Origin: Actinomycetes bacterium | Lineage (GTDB): Bacteria > Actinomycetota > Actinomycetes > Propionibacteriales > Propionibacteriaceae | Direction of reading: 5' to 3' | Assembly (NCBI GenBank): GCA_021803025.1 | Contig: JAJZQV010000008.1 | Location: 1-54,636 of the forward strand | Length of the DNA stretch: 54,636 bases | Shown here: positions 33,915 to 43,264 of the stretch, piece after piece | Layout: the number at the start of each line of letters is the position of its first letter | How positions within the stretch are numbered: position 1 is the first letter of the stretch | Program-made: the position numbers and the translations under genes | Notes under the pieces: model-generated | What the model was told of the DNA's origin: nothing | The model's input: the letters and a program-made list of their open reading frames with translations, nothing else | Database searches by the model: none

Positions 33915-35240
33915 ATGACGCAACTGTCAGGTGTTACGCGCCGTGGGTTCCTCGTGGCAGGCGCCGGACTGGCGGCCGCCTCAGTGGTGGGCTGCAGCAG
34001 CACGTCCACCACGGCCGCCGCTTCCGGCGGGACAACAGCAGGCAAGGCCACCATGTGGGGGTTGTCGGGTAAGCCCAATGAGCAGATCTTGACGGACTGC
34101 GTCGCCGCCTTCAACAAGCTGGGCAAGGGCACGGTCGACGTGACGTTCTTCCAGAACGACGCGTACAAGCAGAAGATCCGCACCGCGGTGGGCGCCGGCG
34201 AGGCCCCCACACTGATCTACGGCTGGGGCGGCGGCATCCTCAAGGGCTACGCCGACGCCGGACAAGTTCTCGACCTCACCGACTGGGTCAAGGGTCACGC
34301 GGCGTGGAAGGCCACGTTCTTCGACTCCCCATGGGGCGCCGGAACCATCAACGGCAAGATCTTCGGCGTTCCGACGAACAACACCCAGCCGATCGTCATG
34401 TACTACAACAAGAAGCTGTTCGACCAGGTCGGTGCGAGCCTGCCGACGACATGGGACGACGTGATGAACCTTGTCAGCACCTTCAACAGCAAGGGCATCG
34501 CACCGTTCTCTCTCGGCGGCGGCTCCAAGTGGACCTCGATGATGTGGCTGGAGTACCTCTTCGACCGGATCGGCGGCCCTGAGGTCTTCAACAACATCTA
34601 CGCCGGCAAGAAGGGCTCGTGGGGCGACCCTTCGGCACTGAAGGCGTACAAGATGGTGCAGGACCTCGTCGATGCAGGCGGCTTCATCAAGGGCTTCATG
34701 AGTATCACGGCCGACAGCAACGCCGACCAGGCCCTCCTGTACACGGGCAAGGCCGCCATGATGCTGCACGGCGGCTGGGCCTACGGTGGCATGAAGTCCG
34801 CCCAGGCCGACTTCGTGAAGAACAACCTGGCCTTCGGCGGCTTCCCGTCGATCTCGGGCGGCAAGGGTGACGCGAAGAACGTCGTCGGCAACCCGGCCAA
34901 CTACTGGTCGATCTCGGCCAAGGCATCTGCGGCCGAGCAGGCCGTGGCGAAGGCGTGGCTCGTCGACGGCATGTTCACCGACACCGTGGTCGATGCGTTC
35001 ATCGCCAGTGGCGGCGTCCCGGTCGTCAAGTCGGCTCAGACCAAGATCGCGAGCTCGGCGGACAAGGACTTCCTCACTTTCGTGTTCAATCTGGCAACGG
35101 CAGCTCCGAACTTCCAGCAGTCATGGGACCAGGCCCTGAGCGCGACCCAGGCGGAGGCGCTGCTGAACAACATCTCCCAGCTGTTCAGCAAGCAGATCGG
35201 CCCCGACCAGTTCGCCTCGAACATGAACGCCACGCTCTGA
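33915..35240 (+). CDS. Carbohydrate ABC transporter substrate-binding lipoprotein
   Basis: 441 residues with AAGGAG upstream. The N-terminus has TRRGFLVAG (twin-Arg-like), a hydrophobic core and lipobox VVGC with Cys at 27. The mature part is a family 1 solute-binding protein: APTLIYGWGGGILKGYADAG, FGVPTNNTQPIVMYYNKKLF, PTTWDDVMNLV, and KAAMMLHGGWAYGGM. These match oligosaccharide binders. It starts the four-gene operon 33915-39091 and shares one base with the next start codon. Confidence 0.92.
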   Translation: MTQLSGVTRRGFLVAGAGLAAASVVGCSSTSTTAAASGGTTAGKATMWGLSGKPNEQILTDCVAAFNKLGKGTVDVTFFQNDAYKQKIRTAVGAGEAPTLIYGWGGGILKGYADAGQVLDLTDWVKGHAAWKATFFDSPWGAGTINGKIFGVPTNNTQPIVMYYNKKLFDQVGASLPTTWDDVMNLVSTFNSKGIAPFSLGGGSKWTSMMWLEYLFDRIGGPEVFNNIYAGKKGSWGDPSALKAYKMVQDLVDAGGFIKGFMSITADSNADQALLYTGKAAMMLHGGWAYGGMKSAQADFVKNNLAFGGFPSISGGKGDAKNVVGNPANYWSISAKASAAEQAVAKAWLVDGMFTDTVVDAFIASGGVPVVKSAQTKIASSADKDFLTFVFNLATAAPNFQQSWDQALSATQAEALLNNISQLFSKQIGPDQFASNMNATL

Positions 35241-36124
35241 TGGCTACGGCATCACGGCCACGGGACACCCCTCTCGCCGTGCTCGTGCTGCCGTCGCTGC
35301 TGATGTTCGTCACCTTCGCTGTCGTGCCGCTGTTCGGTGTTGTGGTCTTGAGCTTCACCAAGTGGGACGGCATCGGGGCGATCTTGCCGAACGGTCTGGG
35401 GAGCTGGCAGCAGGTGCTCGCCGATCCCCAGACCTGGCGGTCGCTGTGGCTGACACTCCTGACGATGGTCATCACGTGGGCGGTGCAGACACCGCTGAGC
35501 ATCCTGCTGGGGACGTTCATCGCCGGCCACCAGCGCTATCGCGCAGTGCTCGCGGTCCTCTACTTCCTTCCGCTACTGCTGAGCTCCGCGGCACTGGCGA
35601 TCGCCTTCAAGGCGCTGTTCGACCCCAACTTCGGTCTCGGGGCGGGCCTGCACATCCCGTTGCTGAGCCAGGACTGGTTGGGCGTGCAACTGGCGTTCCC
35701 GGTGGTCCTGGCCGTCATCGCCTGGCAGTTCATCCCGTTCCACACGCTGCTCTACCAGGGAGGCGTGCGACAGATCCCCGTGCAGCTGTACGAGGCGGCG
35801 CAGATCGACGGGGCCGGCAGGTTCCAGCAGTTCCTCCGCATCACGCTGCCCCAGCTGAAGTACACGATCATCACGAGCTCGACGCTCATGCTGGTCGGCT
35901 CGCTGACGTACTTCGACCTGGTCTTCGTGATGACCGAGGGCGGACCTGGCAACGCCACCCGCATCCTCGCGCTCGACATGTACATCCGCGGCTTCAAGGC
36001 CAACCAGATGGGCGCCGCGAGCGTGATCGCGGTCTTCCTCGTGGTACTGGGTCTCGGCATGGCCCTCGGAGTGCAGCGGCTCGGTGGCCGCGACAAGAAC
36101 GCTAGCCAGCTGGAGGGGTTGTGA
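35240..36124 (+). CDS. Carbohydrate ABC transporter permease (MalF/UgpA-like)
   Basis: 294 residues with six membrane segments. The coupling motif is LYEAAQIDGAGRFQQFLRIT, and the C-terminal half has the typical FVMTEGGPGNATRIL. The start is the ATG at 35240 overlapping the binding protein stop (TGATG). It pairs with the next gene to form the channel. Confidence 0.93.
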   Translation: MATASRPRDTPLAVLVLPSLLMFVTFAVVPLFGVVVLSFTKWDGIGAILPNGLGSWQQVLADPQTWRSLWLTLLTMVITWAVQTPLSILLGTFIAGHQRYRAVLAVLYFLPLLLSSAALAIAFKALFDPNFGLGAGLHIPLLSQDWLGVQLAFPVVLAVIAWQFIPFHTLLYQGGVRQIPVQLYEAAQIDGAGRFQQFLRITLPQLKYTIITSSTLMLVGSLTYFDLVFVMTEGGPGNATRILALDMYIRGFKANQMGAASVIAVFLVVLGLGMALGVQRLGGRDKNASQLEGL

Positions 36125-37005
36125 CGACCGACACCATGCGGGCATCTACAAAGAAGACCGTGGACGTCAGAGACACCGGCAGCCGTGGCGTCGGGAAGCC
36201 GAACTACCTCGCCGGGTTCTTCGGCTGGTTCTGGCTCGCCGTAGTGATCATCCCGATCTACTACGTCGTCGTCACCTCCCTGAAGAACCAGGGCGACTAC
36301 TTCACCGCCAACCCGCTGGCGCTGCCCATCCCGCCGACGTTCCACCCCTATCAAGAAGTCATCGCGAACAACATCGGCACGTACTTCCTGAACAGCGTCA
36401 TCGTGGCGGTGGGTGCGGTCATCCCGATCGTGATCTTCGCCTTCATGGCTGCCTACGCACTCGTGCGGGGCCAGGGCCGGTTCCTGAGATTCTGCAACGG
36501 CCTGTTCCTCATGGGCCTCGCCATCCCGGTCCAGGCCACGATCGTGCCGATCTACCTCATGATCACCAAGATGGGCCTGTACGACACACTGCCGGCCATC
36601 ATCCTGCCCGCCGTCGCGTTCGGCCAGCCGCTGTCGATCCTGATCGTCTCGAACTTCGTCCGCGACATCCCGAAAGAGCTGTTCGAGTCGATGCGGCTCG
36701 ACGGGCTCACGGACTGGCGGATCATGTGGCGCCTGGCGTTCCCGCTGACCAGCCCGGCGCTGGTCACGGTGGCGATCTACCAGGGACTCAACGTCTGGAA
36801 CGGGTTCCTGTTCCCCCTGATCCTCACCCAGTCGCCAGACAAGCGCACGATGCCGCTCGGGCTGTGGGCGTTCCAGGGCGAGTACACGGTCAATATCCCT
36901 GCCATCCTCGCGGCAGTGATCGTGTCCACCGTGCCGATCCTGGTCCTCTACGTGATCGGACGACGCCAGCTGCTCAGCGGCCTCACCGCGGGCATAGGGA
37001 AGTAG
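36121..37005 (+). CDS. Carbohydrate ABC transporter permease (MalG/UgpE-like)
   Basis: 294 residues from the GTG at 36121, overlapping the upstream stop by 4 bp. Six membrane segments, coupling motif LFESMRLDGLTDWRIMWRLA, and the usual WNGFLFPLILTQSPDKRTMPLGL near the C-terminus. No ATPase gene follows; such importers often share a common MsiK-type ATPase encoded elsewhere. Confidence 0.93.
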   Translation: MTTDTMRASTKKTVDVRDTGSRGVGKPNYLAGFFGWFWLAVVIIPIYYVVVTSLKNQGDYFTANPLALPIPPTFHPYQEVIANNIGTYFLNSVIVAVGAVIPIVIFAFMAAYALVRGQGRFLRFCNGLFLMGLAIPVQATIVPIYLMITKMGLYDTLPAIILPAVAFGQPLSILIVSNFVRDIPKELFESMRLDGLTDWRIMWRLAFPLTSPALVTVAIYQGLNVWNGFLFPLILTQSPDKRTMPLGLWAFQGEYTVNIPAILAAVIVSTVPILVLYVIGRRQLLSGLTAGIGK

Positions 37006-37111
37006 AACACCGACACCGACGCCTCGACGAGCCCGCACCCGACCCCCTTCTGCGACCCTCCTCTTCTGCACACCCCTCAGCCTCTGCACACCATCAACCC
37101 GAAAGAGCCCG

Positions 37112-39091
37112 ATGACCATCTTCCATGTCGCCACGACCGGCGACGACGCCGCCGCCGGCACCGAGTCCGCCCCGTTCCGCACGGTCAACCACGCCGCGCA
37201 GTTCGCCTTGCCAGGCGACACCGTCCTCGTGCACGAAGGTCTGTACCGCGAGTGGGTCAAGCCCGCGAATGGCGGCCTCAGCGACACCAGACGGATCACG
37301 TACGCGGCGGCGCCCGGTGAGCACGTCAAGATCACCGGCGCCGAGCAGGTGACCGGCTGGACGCACGAGTCCGGTCCGGTGTGGACGGTGACGGTGCCGA
37401 ACGCGATGTTCGGCGACCACAACCCGTTCTCACTGACGATCGAGGGTGACTGGGTCGTACGGGAGACCGAGGACGAGCCGCGCAAGCACCTGGGCGACGT
37501 GTACCTCAACGGGCGCAGCTTCTACGAGGCGCTGTCGCGCGACGAGCTCACGGCGCCGGCGCGGACCGAGGTTCGGGACCACTGGACCGGCCGGATGGTG
37601 CGGGTGCCGGACGTGGTTCAGACCACGCATCGCTGGTACGCGGAGGTCGGGGCGGATACCACGACGATCTGGGCCGCGTTCGGCCAGGCCGACCCGAATG
37701 CCGAGCTGGTCGAGATCAACGTGCGCCGCTCGGTGTTCTACCCAGCGGTGGTGGGCCTGAACTACATCACCGTCCGTGGTTTCGAGCTGGCGCAGGCCGC
37801 GTGCCCGTGGACCCCGCCGACTGCGGACCAGCCGGGCCTCGTCGGCCCGAACTGGGCCAAGGGCTGGATCATCGAGGACAACGACATCCATGACGCGAAG
37901 TGCTCGGCGATCTCCATCGGCAAGGAGGCCTCGACCGGCAACAACAACTTCACCCGCCGTCATGACAAGCCGGGCTACCAGTACCAGCTCGAATCTGTCT
38001 TCAACGCGCTCGAGATCGGGTGGAGCAAGGAGCTCATCGGCTCGCACGTGATCCGCAACAACCACATCCACGACTGCGGCCAGAACGGCGTCGTCGGCCA
38101 CCTCGGCTGCATCTTCTCGCGGATCCACGACAACCACATCCACGCGATCGCGACCAAACGGGAGTTCTTCGGCCACGAGATCGCCGGGATCAAGCTGCAC
38201 GCCGCGATCGACGTCGAGATCGCTCACAACCACATCCACGACTGCTCGCTGGGGATCTGGCTGGACTGGCAGACCCAGGGCACGCGCGTGACCCGGAACG
38301 TGCTGCATGACAACTGCCGCGACCTGTTCGTCGAGGTCAGCCACGGCCCGTACGTGGTCGACCACAATGTCTTCGCCTCGAACGCGTCCATCGAGACCGT
38401 CTGCGAAGGCGGCGCCTACGTCGGGAACCTCGTCGCCGGAACCGTCCGGGTCGAGGACGTGATGAACCGCGCCACCCCGTACCACCGTGCCCACTCGACG
38501 AAGGTCGCCGGCTACGGCGTCATCTACTCCGGCGACGACCGGTGGATCGGCAACATCTTCTGCGGTACCGGTGGCGATCCCACCGACTTCTCTGCCGCCT
38601 ACGGCCGGGCGCTTCCGGACATGACCCGGACCGGCTACGGCACGTTGGCCTACGACGGCTATCCCGCCTCGTACGACGAGTACCTCGCAACCATCGAGGC
38701 CGCCCTCCCGGGCGACCTGAACATCTTCCTGCCGGTCAAGAACCCGGTGATGATCAGGAGCAACGTCTACCTCGACGGCGCCCGGCCCTTCGACAGGGAG
38801 ACAGGCGCGCTCGTCTCCGAGACGGCCTCACACGTCACGGTGGCGACCGATGGCGACCGGGTCACCGTCGAGCTGACCCTCCCCGACGACTTCGCCTCGC
38901 ACACCGTAGCGGTCCCGACAACTGCGGACCTCGGTCACGTGCGCTTCCCCGACCTGGAGTTCGAGGCACCGGACGGCACCGGGATCCAGCTCGGCACGGA
39001 CCTCCTGGGTTGCGTCGCGGACGGACTCACGGCCGCCGGCCCGGTTCACTCCCTCGTGGCGGGGCGCAACTCCGTCGTCGCCTGGGGGTGA
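37112..39091 (+). CDS. Cytoplasmic right-handed beta-helix protein, probable glycan-active enzyme (GH141-like)
   Basis: 659 residues with no signal peptide. The N-terminus reads DDAAAGTESAPFRTVNHAAQ and ITYAAAPGEHVKITGAEQVT, a pattern seen in right-handed parallel beta-helix carbohydrate enzymes. Repeated coils with IEDNDIHDAKCSAISIG, IRNNHIHDCGQNGVVGHLG, IHDNHIHAI and IAHNHIHDCSLGIWLDWQTQ cover residues about 245-400. A later FVEVSHGPYVVDHNVFASN resembles the active-site face of GH141 proteins. It is the last gene of a carbohydrate-import operon, so it probably cleaves an imported oligosaccharide. The linkage is unknown and the family call tentative. Confidence 0.65.
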   Translation: MTIFHVATTGDDAAAGTESAPFRTVNHAAQFALPGDTVLVHEGLYREWVKPANGGLSDTRRITYAAAPGEHVKITGAEQVTGWTHESGPVWTVTVPNAMFGDHNPFSLTIEGDWVVRETEDEPRKHLGDVYLNGRSFYEALSRDELTAPARTEVRDHWTGRMVRVPDVVQTTHRWYAEVGADTTTIWAAFGQADPNAELVEINVRRSVFYPAVVGLNYITVRGFELAQAACPWTPPTADQPGLVGPNWAKGWIIEDNDIHDAKCSAISIGKEASTGNNNFTRRHDKPGYQYQLESVFNALEIGWSKELIGSHVIRNNHIHDCGQNGVVGHLGCIFSRIHDNHIHAIATKREFFGHEIAGIKLHAAIDVEIAHNHIHDCSLGIWLDWQTQGTRVTRNVLHDNCRDLFVEVSHGPYVVDHNVFASNASIETVCEGGAYVGNLVAGTVRVEDVMNRATPYHRAHSTKVAGYGVIYSGDDRWIGNIFCGTGGDPTDFSAAYGRALPDMTRTGYGTLAYDGYPASYDEYLATIEAALPGDLNIFLPVKNPVMIRSNVYLDGARPFDRETGALVSETASHVTVATDGDRVTVELTLPDDFASHTVAVPTTADLGHVRFPDLEFEAPDGTGIQLGTDLLGCVADGLTAAGPVHSLVAGRNSVVAWG

Positions 39092-39131
39092 GGACCGGTT
39101 CCGGTGTGGTGTCGCCCCGAAGGTCCTCACC
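39087..39131. terminator. Bidirectional hairpin terminator between convergent genes
   Basis: GGTGAGGACC (39087-39096), which contains the stop codon of the beta-helix gene, is perfectly complementary to GGTCCTCACC (39122-39131); the loop is 25 bases. It separates that operon from the convergent sulfatase-maturase gene that ends at 39227. Confidence 0.55.
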
Positions 39132-39226
39132 GGCAGAGCAGTCTGGCCCAGCTCGCTCCCACGAGGCGTCAATGTCTGCGTGAGGAGCGGGCTGGGAGCC
39201 AGGGGCCACGATCCCCGGGCCTGATC

Positions 39227-40459
39227 TCACACGGTGGCCGTCTTCTTCATGATGTCTCGTGCGGGCTTCCCGCTGCGGATCAGGTCACCCATGATGTCCA
39301 TCGCTGGCCAGACGTGGGTGAAGAAGCTGTAGTAGCCGGCGCACAGGTAGTTGAGCCCTGGCTCACCGTCCGCCGTGGTCGCAAAGCGGTCCTTCGGGCA
39401 GCCTCCGTTGCACGCCCAGCGGACCGGGCACTCCTGGCACTGGGTGGGCAGGGTGGTCCGCTTGGCCCTCCCGAACGCGCGTTGGGCGGGCTGAGTCAGG
39501 AGCTCTGTGAACGAAGCGGTAGCGATGTTCCCGAGCCTGAAGTCCGGCTCGACGTAGTGGTCGCACGAGTAGACGTCGCCGTTGTGCTCCATGGCGATAG
39601 CACTGCCGCACTCGGGGGCGTGGACGCACAGGCTGTACTGGCCGAACAAGGCGCCGAGAGTGACGTCGAAGTGCTGCACGAACACCTCGCCCACGTCGCG
39701 GGTGACCCACTCGTCGAAGATCGCGGTCAGGAACATCCCCCAGGCCTCGGGATCGACCGTACGGGAGGTGACCCCCTCCCCGGCCTGCCGGTACAGGACG
39801 TGGTCGCCCTGCTCGTCACGGAAACCTCGTTCGGCCTCGTCCTCGTGACCGGCCTCGACTCTCTCCACGATCGGGATGAACTGGAGGAACTGGGCCCCCA
39901 GCTCGTCACGGAAGTGGCGGTACACCTCCAGAGGGCGGTCCGCGTTGGCCGCGTTCACCGTGCACAGGATGTTGGTCTCCACCTGGTGGCGCCGCAGCAC
40001 GTCCCAGCCGCGGCGTACCTGGTCGTAGGTCCCGCGACCGGCCTTGTTGACCCGGTAGGCGTCGTGCAGCTCGGCGGGTCCGTCCATGCTGAGCCCGACC
40101 AGGAAGTCGTTCGCCCCCAGGAACTCGCCCCACTCGTCGTCCAGCAACGTCCCATTGGTCTGGAGCGCGTGCTGCACCTGCTGCCGAGGCCGCCGGTACT
40201 GCTCGGCCAGTCGTACGGCCTCCTTGAAGAACGCGAGCCCTCGCATCGTCGGCTCGCCGCCCTGCCAGCCGATCGTCACCGCGCCGTCGGGCTGTGCCTC
40301 CAGGTAGCTCGCGACGAAGCGGTCGAGCGTCTCGGCGCTCATCCGCTGCGAGTCGTGCCCCCAGAGGACCTCCTTGGACAGGAAGAAGCAGTACGAGCAG
40401 TCCAGGTTGCAGGCCGCACCCGTCGGCTTCGTGATCAACGAGAACGGAAGGGTCCTCAT
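39227..40459 (-). CDS. Anaerobic sulfatase-maturating enzyme (radical SAM, SPASM domain)
   Basis: 410 residues. The radical SAM cluster motif is CNLDCSYC (C17, C21, C24), followed by GWQGGEPTMRGLAFF and QTNGTLLDDEW. The C-terminal SPASM region has the expected Cys in SLCVHAPECGSAIAMEHNGD, VYSCDHYVEP, CQECPVRWACNGGCPKDR and YLCAGYY, enough for two auxiliary [4Fe-4S] clusters. It should oxidise the active-site Cys of sulfatases to formylglycine. The start overlaps the stop of the sulfatase gene by 4 bp. All three sulfatases in the window have Cys at that position and could be its clients. Fe-S chemistry suggests use in low-oxygen conditions. Confidence 0.92.
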   Translation of the reverse strand: MRTLPFSLITKPTGAACNLDCSYCFFLSKEVLWGHDSQRMSAETLDRFVASYLEAQPDGAVTIGWQGGEPTMRGLAFFKEAVRLAEQYRRPRQQVQHALQTNGTLLDDEWGEFLGANDFLVGLSMDGPAELHDAYRVNKAGRGTYDQVRRGWDVLRRHQVETNILCTVNAANADRPLEVYRHFRDELGAQFLQFIPIVERVEAGHEDEAERGFRDEQGDHVLYRQAGEGVTSRTVDPEAWGMFLTAIFDEWVTRDVGEVFVQHFDVTLGALFGQYSLCVHAPECGSAIAMEHNGDVYSCDHYVEPDFRLGNIATASFTELLTQPAQRAFGRAKRTTLPTQCQECPVRWACNGGCPKDRFATTADGEPGLNYLCAGYYSFFTHVWPAMDIMGDLIRSGKPARDIMKKTATV

Positions 40460-41916
40460 GAGAACTCCTGCTCCCCTTCACCCCATGCGGGATGAGGGGT
40501 GTCCGGACCCCGGTACGGCTCGTCGCCGTAGACGTCCTGCAGCCGTGCGAGCTCGGACTCGAGGAACCCGCGCACCTCTGCATAGGCCGGGTCGTCGATC
40601 ACGCTGGTCAGCTCAAGGGGGTCGGTCTCCAGGTCGAACATCTCCCACTCGTCCGGCGTGACCACGTCGGAGGCTCCCGGAACGCCCAAGCCCGCCCCGT
40701 AGTAGCGGATGAGCTTGTAGCGCTCGGTGCGTACCCCGTAGTGAGCCGGGACGTGGTGGAACGGGTCGTTGTGCTCCCAGTACCGGTAGTACATCGACCG
40801 CGGCCAGTCCTCCAGCTCCTCTCCTCGCAGCAAGGGCCGAAACGAGCGTCCCTGCTGCGCGGGGAGAGCGGAGGCGTCGATCCCGCACATGTCGAGGAAG
40901 GTGGCGGCGAAGTCGACGTTGGTGATCATGGCCTCACACCGGGAGCCCGCCGGGATCTCCGCCGGCCAGCGGAGCACCATGGGCATCTGCAGCGACTGCT
41001 CGAACATGAGCCGCTTGTCGAACCAGCCGTGGTCGCCCAGGAAGAAGCCCTGGTCGGAGCAGTAGACGACGACCGTGTTCTCCGACAGTCCCGTCGCGTC
41101 GAGGTGGTCGAGCACGCGCCCGACGTTGTCGTCGACGGACTGGATGCACTGCAGGTAGTCGCGCATGTAGCGCTGGTACTTCCATCGGGCGCGGGCCTCC
41201 GTCCGCTCGGGCCCTTCCAGCTCGGGAGGCGTCGGCTCCTTCACGTCCTGCTCGTTGAGGTCGTCCGCGATGCTCATCGTCACGTGGCGTACTGCCTCGC
41301 TCAGCCCGGCGTGGTCGTCGAGGAACGTCTCGGGCTCAGGGATCGTGCCCACCGCGTACAGGTCCTTGTGCTTGTCGTCCGGGATCCATGGCCGGTGCGG
41401 CGCCTTGTGGTGGATCATCAGTGCGAACGGCCGGCCGGGGTCCCTGCGGTCGAGCCAGTCGATGGCCAGGTCCGTGACGATGTCCGTCGCGTACCCCGGG
41501 ATCACCCGCTTGCCGTTCGGCCCGATCATCACGGGGTCGATGTAGGCGCCCTGTCCGGGGAACACGAGCCACTCGTCGAAGCTGCGGGGCCTGGCGAAGT
41601 CGGCTTCGCCCAGGTGCCACTTGCCGAAGACGGCCGTCTGGTAGCCGGCGTCGTGCATCGCGTCGACGTAGGTGGGAACCCGGTAGTCCATCTCGGCGTA
41701 GATGCCCGGCACACCGTTGATGTGGCTGTACGTGCCGGTGAGGATGGTCGCCCGCGACGGTGAGCAGATGGAGTTCGTGCAGTACGTCGCCGAGAGCAGG
41801 ACCCCTTCGCGAGCGAGACGGTCGATGTGGGGCGTCTGGTTGACCGTGCTGCCGTACGCCGAGATGGCATGCGGGGCATGGTCGTCGGACATGATGAAGA
41901 TGAGGTTGGTCCCCAC
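40456..41916 (-). CDS. Type I sulfatase, cytoplasmic (sulfatase 1)
   Basis: 486 residues from the GTG at 41916, with AAGGAG upstream. Formylglycine motif CSPSR with Cys at 51 (NSICSPSRATILTG), metal-binding DD at 11-12, FGKWHLGE, and the second metal site in VYCSDQGFFLGDHGWFDKR. No signal peptide, so it hydrolyses sulfate esters inside the cell. It is co-transcribed and overlapping with its maturase and is divergent from the ROK regulator gene and ABC importer. The organic part of the substrate is unknown; extra aromatic or sugar specificity cannot be read from these motifs. Confidence 0.92.
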   Translation of the reverse strand: MGTNLIFIMSDDHAPHAISAYGSTVNQTPHIDRLAREGVLLSATYCTNSICSPSRATILTGTYSHINGVPGIYAEMDYRVPTYVDAMHDAGYQTAVFGKWHLGEADFARPRSFDEWLVFPGQGAYIDPVMIGPNGKRVIPGYATDIVTDLAIDWLDRRDPGRPFALMIHHKAPHRPWIPDDKHKDLYAVGTIPEPETFLDDHAGLSEAVRHVTMSIADDLNEQDVKEPTPPELEGPERTEARARWKYQRYMRDYLQCIQSVDDNVGRVLDHLDATGLSENTVVVYCSDQGFFLGDHGWFDKRLMFEQSLQMPMVLRWPAEIPAGSRCEAMITNVDFAATFLDMCGIDASALPAQQGRSFRPLLRGEELEDWPRSMYYRYWEHNDPFHHVPAHYGVRTERYKLIRYYGAGLGVPGASDVVTPDEWEMFDLETDPLELTSVIDDPAYAEVRGFLESELARLQDVYGDEPYRGPDTPHPAWGEGEQEFS

Positions 41917-42043
41917 AGGGAGCTCCTTCGTAACGTACTGCTGTCGGTGACTCGGGCGGCGAACGCTGCGACGCGCATCAATGTACGTCCTCCTGCTTGC
42001 CCATCCGTCAGTGATTCTGCCCCCGCCCCCGGAGACGGCGGAA

Positions 42044-42097
42044 GAATAATTCTGTCGCGTTCTTGACGGAATAATTCGGCCTTCATAGGTTCCCGCC
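42044..42097 (+). promoter_or_regulatory. Leaderless promoter with twin GAATAATTC operators for the ROK-ABC-sulfatase operon
   Basis: TTGACG (42063-42068), a 17-bp spacer and TAGGTT (42086-42091) place the transcription start at or next to the ATG at 42098, so the mRNA is probably leaderless. Two copies of the palindrome-like GAATAATTC (42044-42052 and 42069-42077) lie 25 bp apart, the second inside the promoter spacer. They are A/T islands in GC-rich DNA and resemble the AT-rich half-sites of ROK regulators. Both may control the divergent sulfatase gene as well. Confidence 0.65.
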
Positions 42098-43264
42098 ATG
42101 AGATCGGCGATGGGGCCGGGAGTCCGCCGCGAGCACGAGGAACGGGTGCTCGCCGCGCTACGGGACAACGGCGCGCGAAGCCGGGCGGAGCTGGGCGAGC
42201 TCGTGGGCCTGTCGCGTTCCAGCCTGTCGGAGGTGACCACCTCGCTTCTCGATCGTGGTGTCATCGTCGTGCTCGACAAGGGCACCGCCCGGCGTGGCGC
42301 TGGGCGCCCCGCGGAGCGTCTGGCGCTCGACCCGAGCTCGGGGCAGTACATCGGGCTCGACTTCCAGCACGCTCGGGTCGAGGTGGTTGTCGCCGATGCC
42401 ACCCACGAGGTTCTCGGGGCCGGCCGGGCGACGTACGAGCTCGGCTCGCCCTGGCACGAGCGCATGCAGGTGGCGTTCGACCTCATCGACGGCGTGGCAG
42501 AGAAGGCGAACGCGCACTTCGGCGCCCTCGCCTGGATCTACGCCGGGGTCCCCGGCCCGTACGTCCCACCCAGCGCTCGCGTCAAGCTGCCCGCCTTCTG
42601 GGAACGCTCGCGGATCAACGGCTATGGGGTGCGCGAGGCGCTCTCCGGCAGGTACGGAGCGCCGACGAGCATCGACAACAACACGCGCCTTGCGGCACTC
42701 GCGGAGGCGAAGGAGAGCGGCGTCCAGGACCTCGTGTACATCCGGCTCGGCCAGGGCGTCGGCGGCGGCCTGGTTCAGGCGGGCCGGTTGACGCGGGGGA
42801 CCCACTCGCTCGCCGGTGAGCTGGGACATGCGCCCGTGCCCGGGAAGCAGGGTCTGTGTCGGTGCGGCAAGCGCGGCTGCCTGGAGACCGTCGCGGCGCT
42901 CCCCGAGGTGGTCAAGGCCTGCCAGGAGGCCGGGGTGCCTGCGGCAGGCTCGGCCACACCCCTCGACGAAGGGGCCCTGGCCGCTGTGGACGAGGTCACC
43001 ACTGAGGTCGCGGCGGCGATGTGCATGGTCCTGCGACCGGTCGTCATGGCGCTCGACCCCGAAGAGGTGGTCGTCGCGGGCCCCGTTCTCGATCTCCTCC
43101 CGGGCCTGCTCCTCCGTGTCCAGGAGGCACTGATGGCGGAGAGATTCACCGGACTGGACGTCCCACGGGTGCGCGGGCCGCTGGTCACTGCGCACGAGGG
43201 GGCCCTCGGCGCCCTTCAGGCCGGCTACGACGCGCAGGCGCTCGAATCGAAAGGAACGACATGA
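42098..43264 (+). CDS. ROK-family transcriptional regulator
   Basis: 388 residues. An N-terminal winged helix-turn-helix ([20 protein letters not shown]) precedes the ROK fold. The family zinc motif is complete in [12 protein letters not shown] after GELGHAP. The sequence [14 protein letters not shown] stands where ROK kinases have NDAN with the catalytic Asp, so this is a regulator and probably not a kinase. It is the first gene of an operon with an SsuABC-type importer and a sulfatase. It should sense a sugar, or a desulfated product, and control both directions of the divergent locus. Confidence 0.9.
   Translation: MRSAMGPGVRREHEERVLAALRDNGARSRAELGELVGLSRSSLSEVTTSLLDRGVIVVLDKGTARRGAGRPAERLALDPSSGQYIGLDFQHARVEVVVADATHEVLGAGRATYELGSPWHERMQVAFDLIDGVAEKANAHFGALAWIYAGVPGPYVPPSARVKLPAFWERSRINGYGVREALSGRYGAPTSIDNNTRLAALAEAKESGVQDLVYIRLGQGVGGGLVQAGRLTRGTHSLAGELGHAPVPGKQGLCRCGKRGCLETVAALPEVVKACQEAGVPAAGSATPLDEGALAAVDEVTTEVAAAMCMVLRPVVMALDPEEVVVAGPVLDLLPGLLLRVQEALMAERFTGLDVPRVRGPLVTAHEGALGALQAGYDAQALESKGTT

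Noticed and set aside
42098-43264. ROK protein as the missing sugar kinase of the amino-sugar operon
   Set aside because: It has an N-terminal helix-turn-helix and lacks the NDAN-type catalytic Asp; it is also 12 kb away in another operon.
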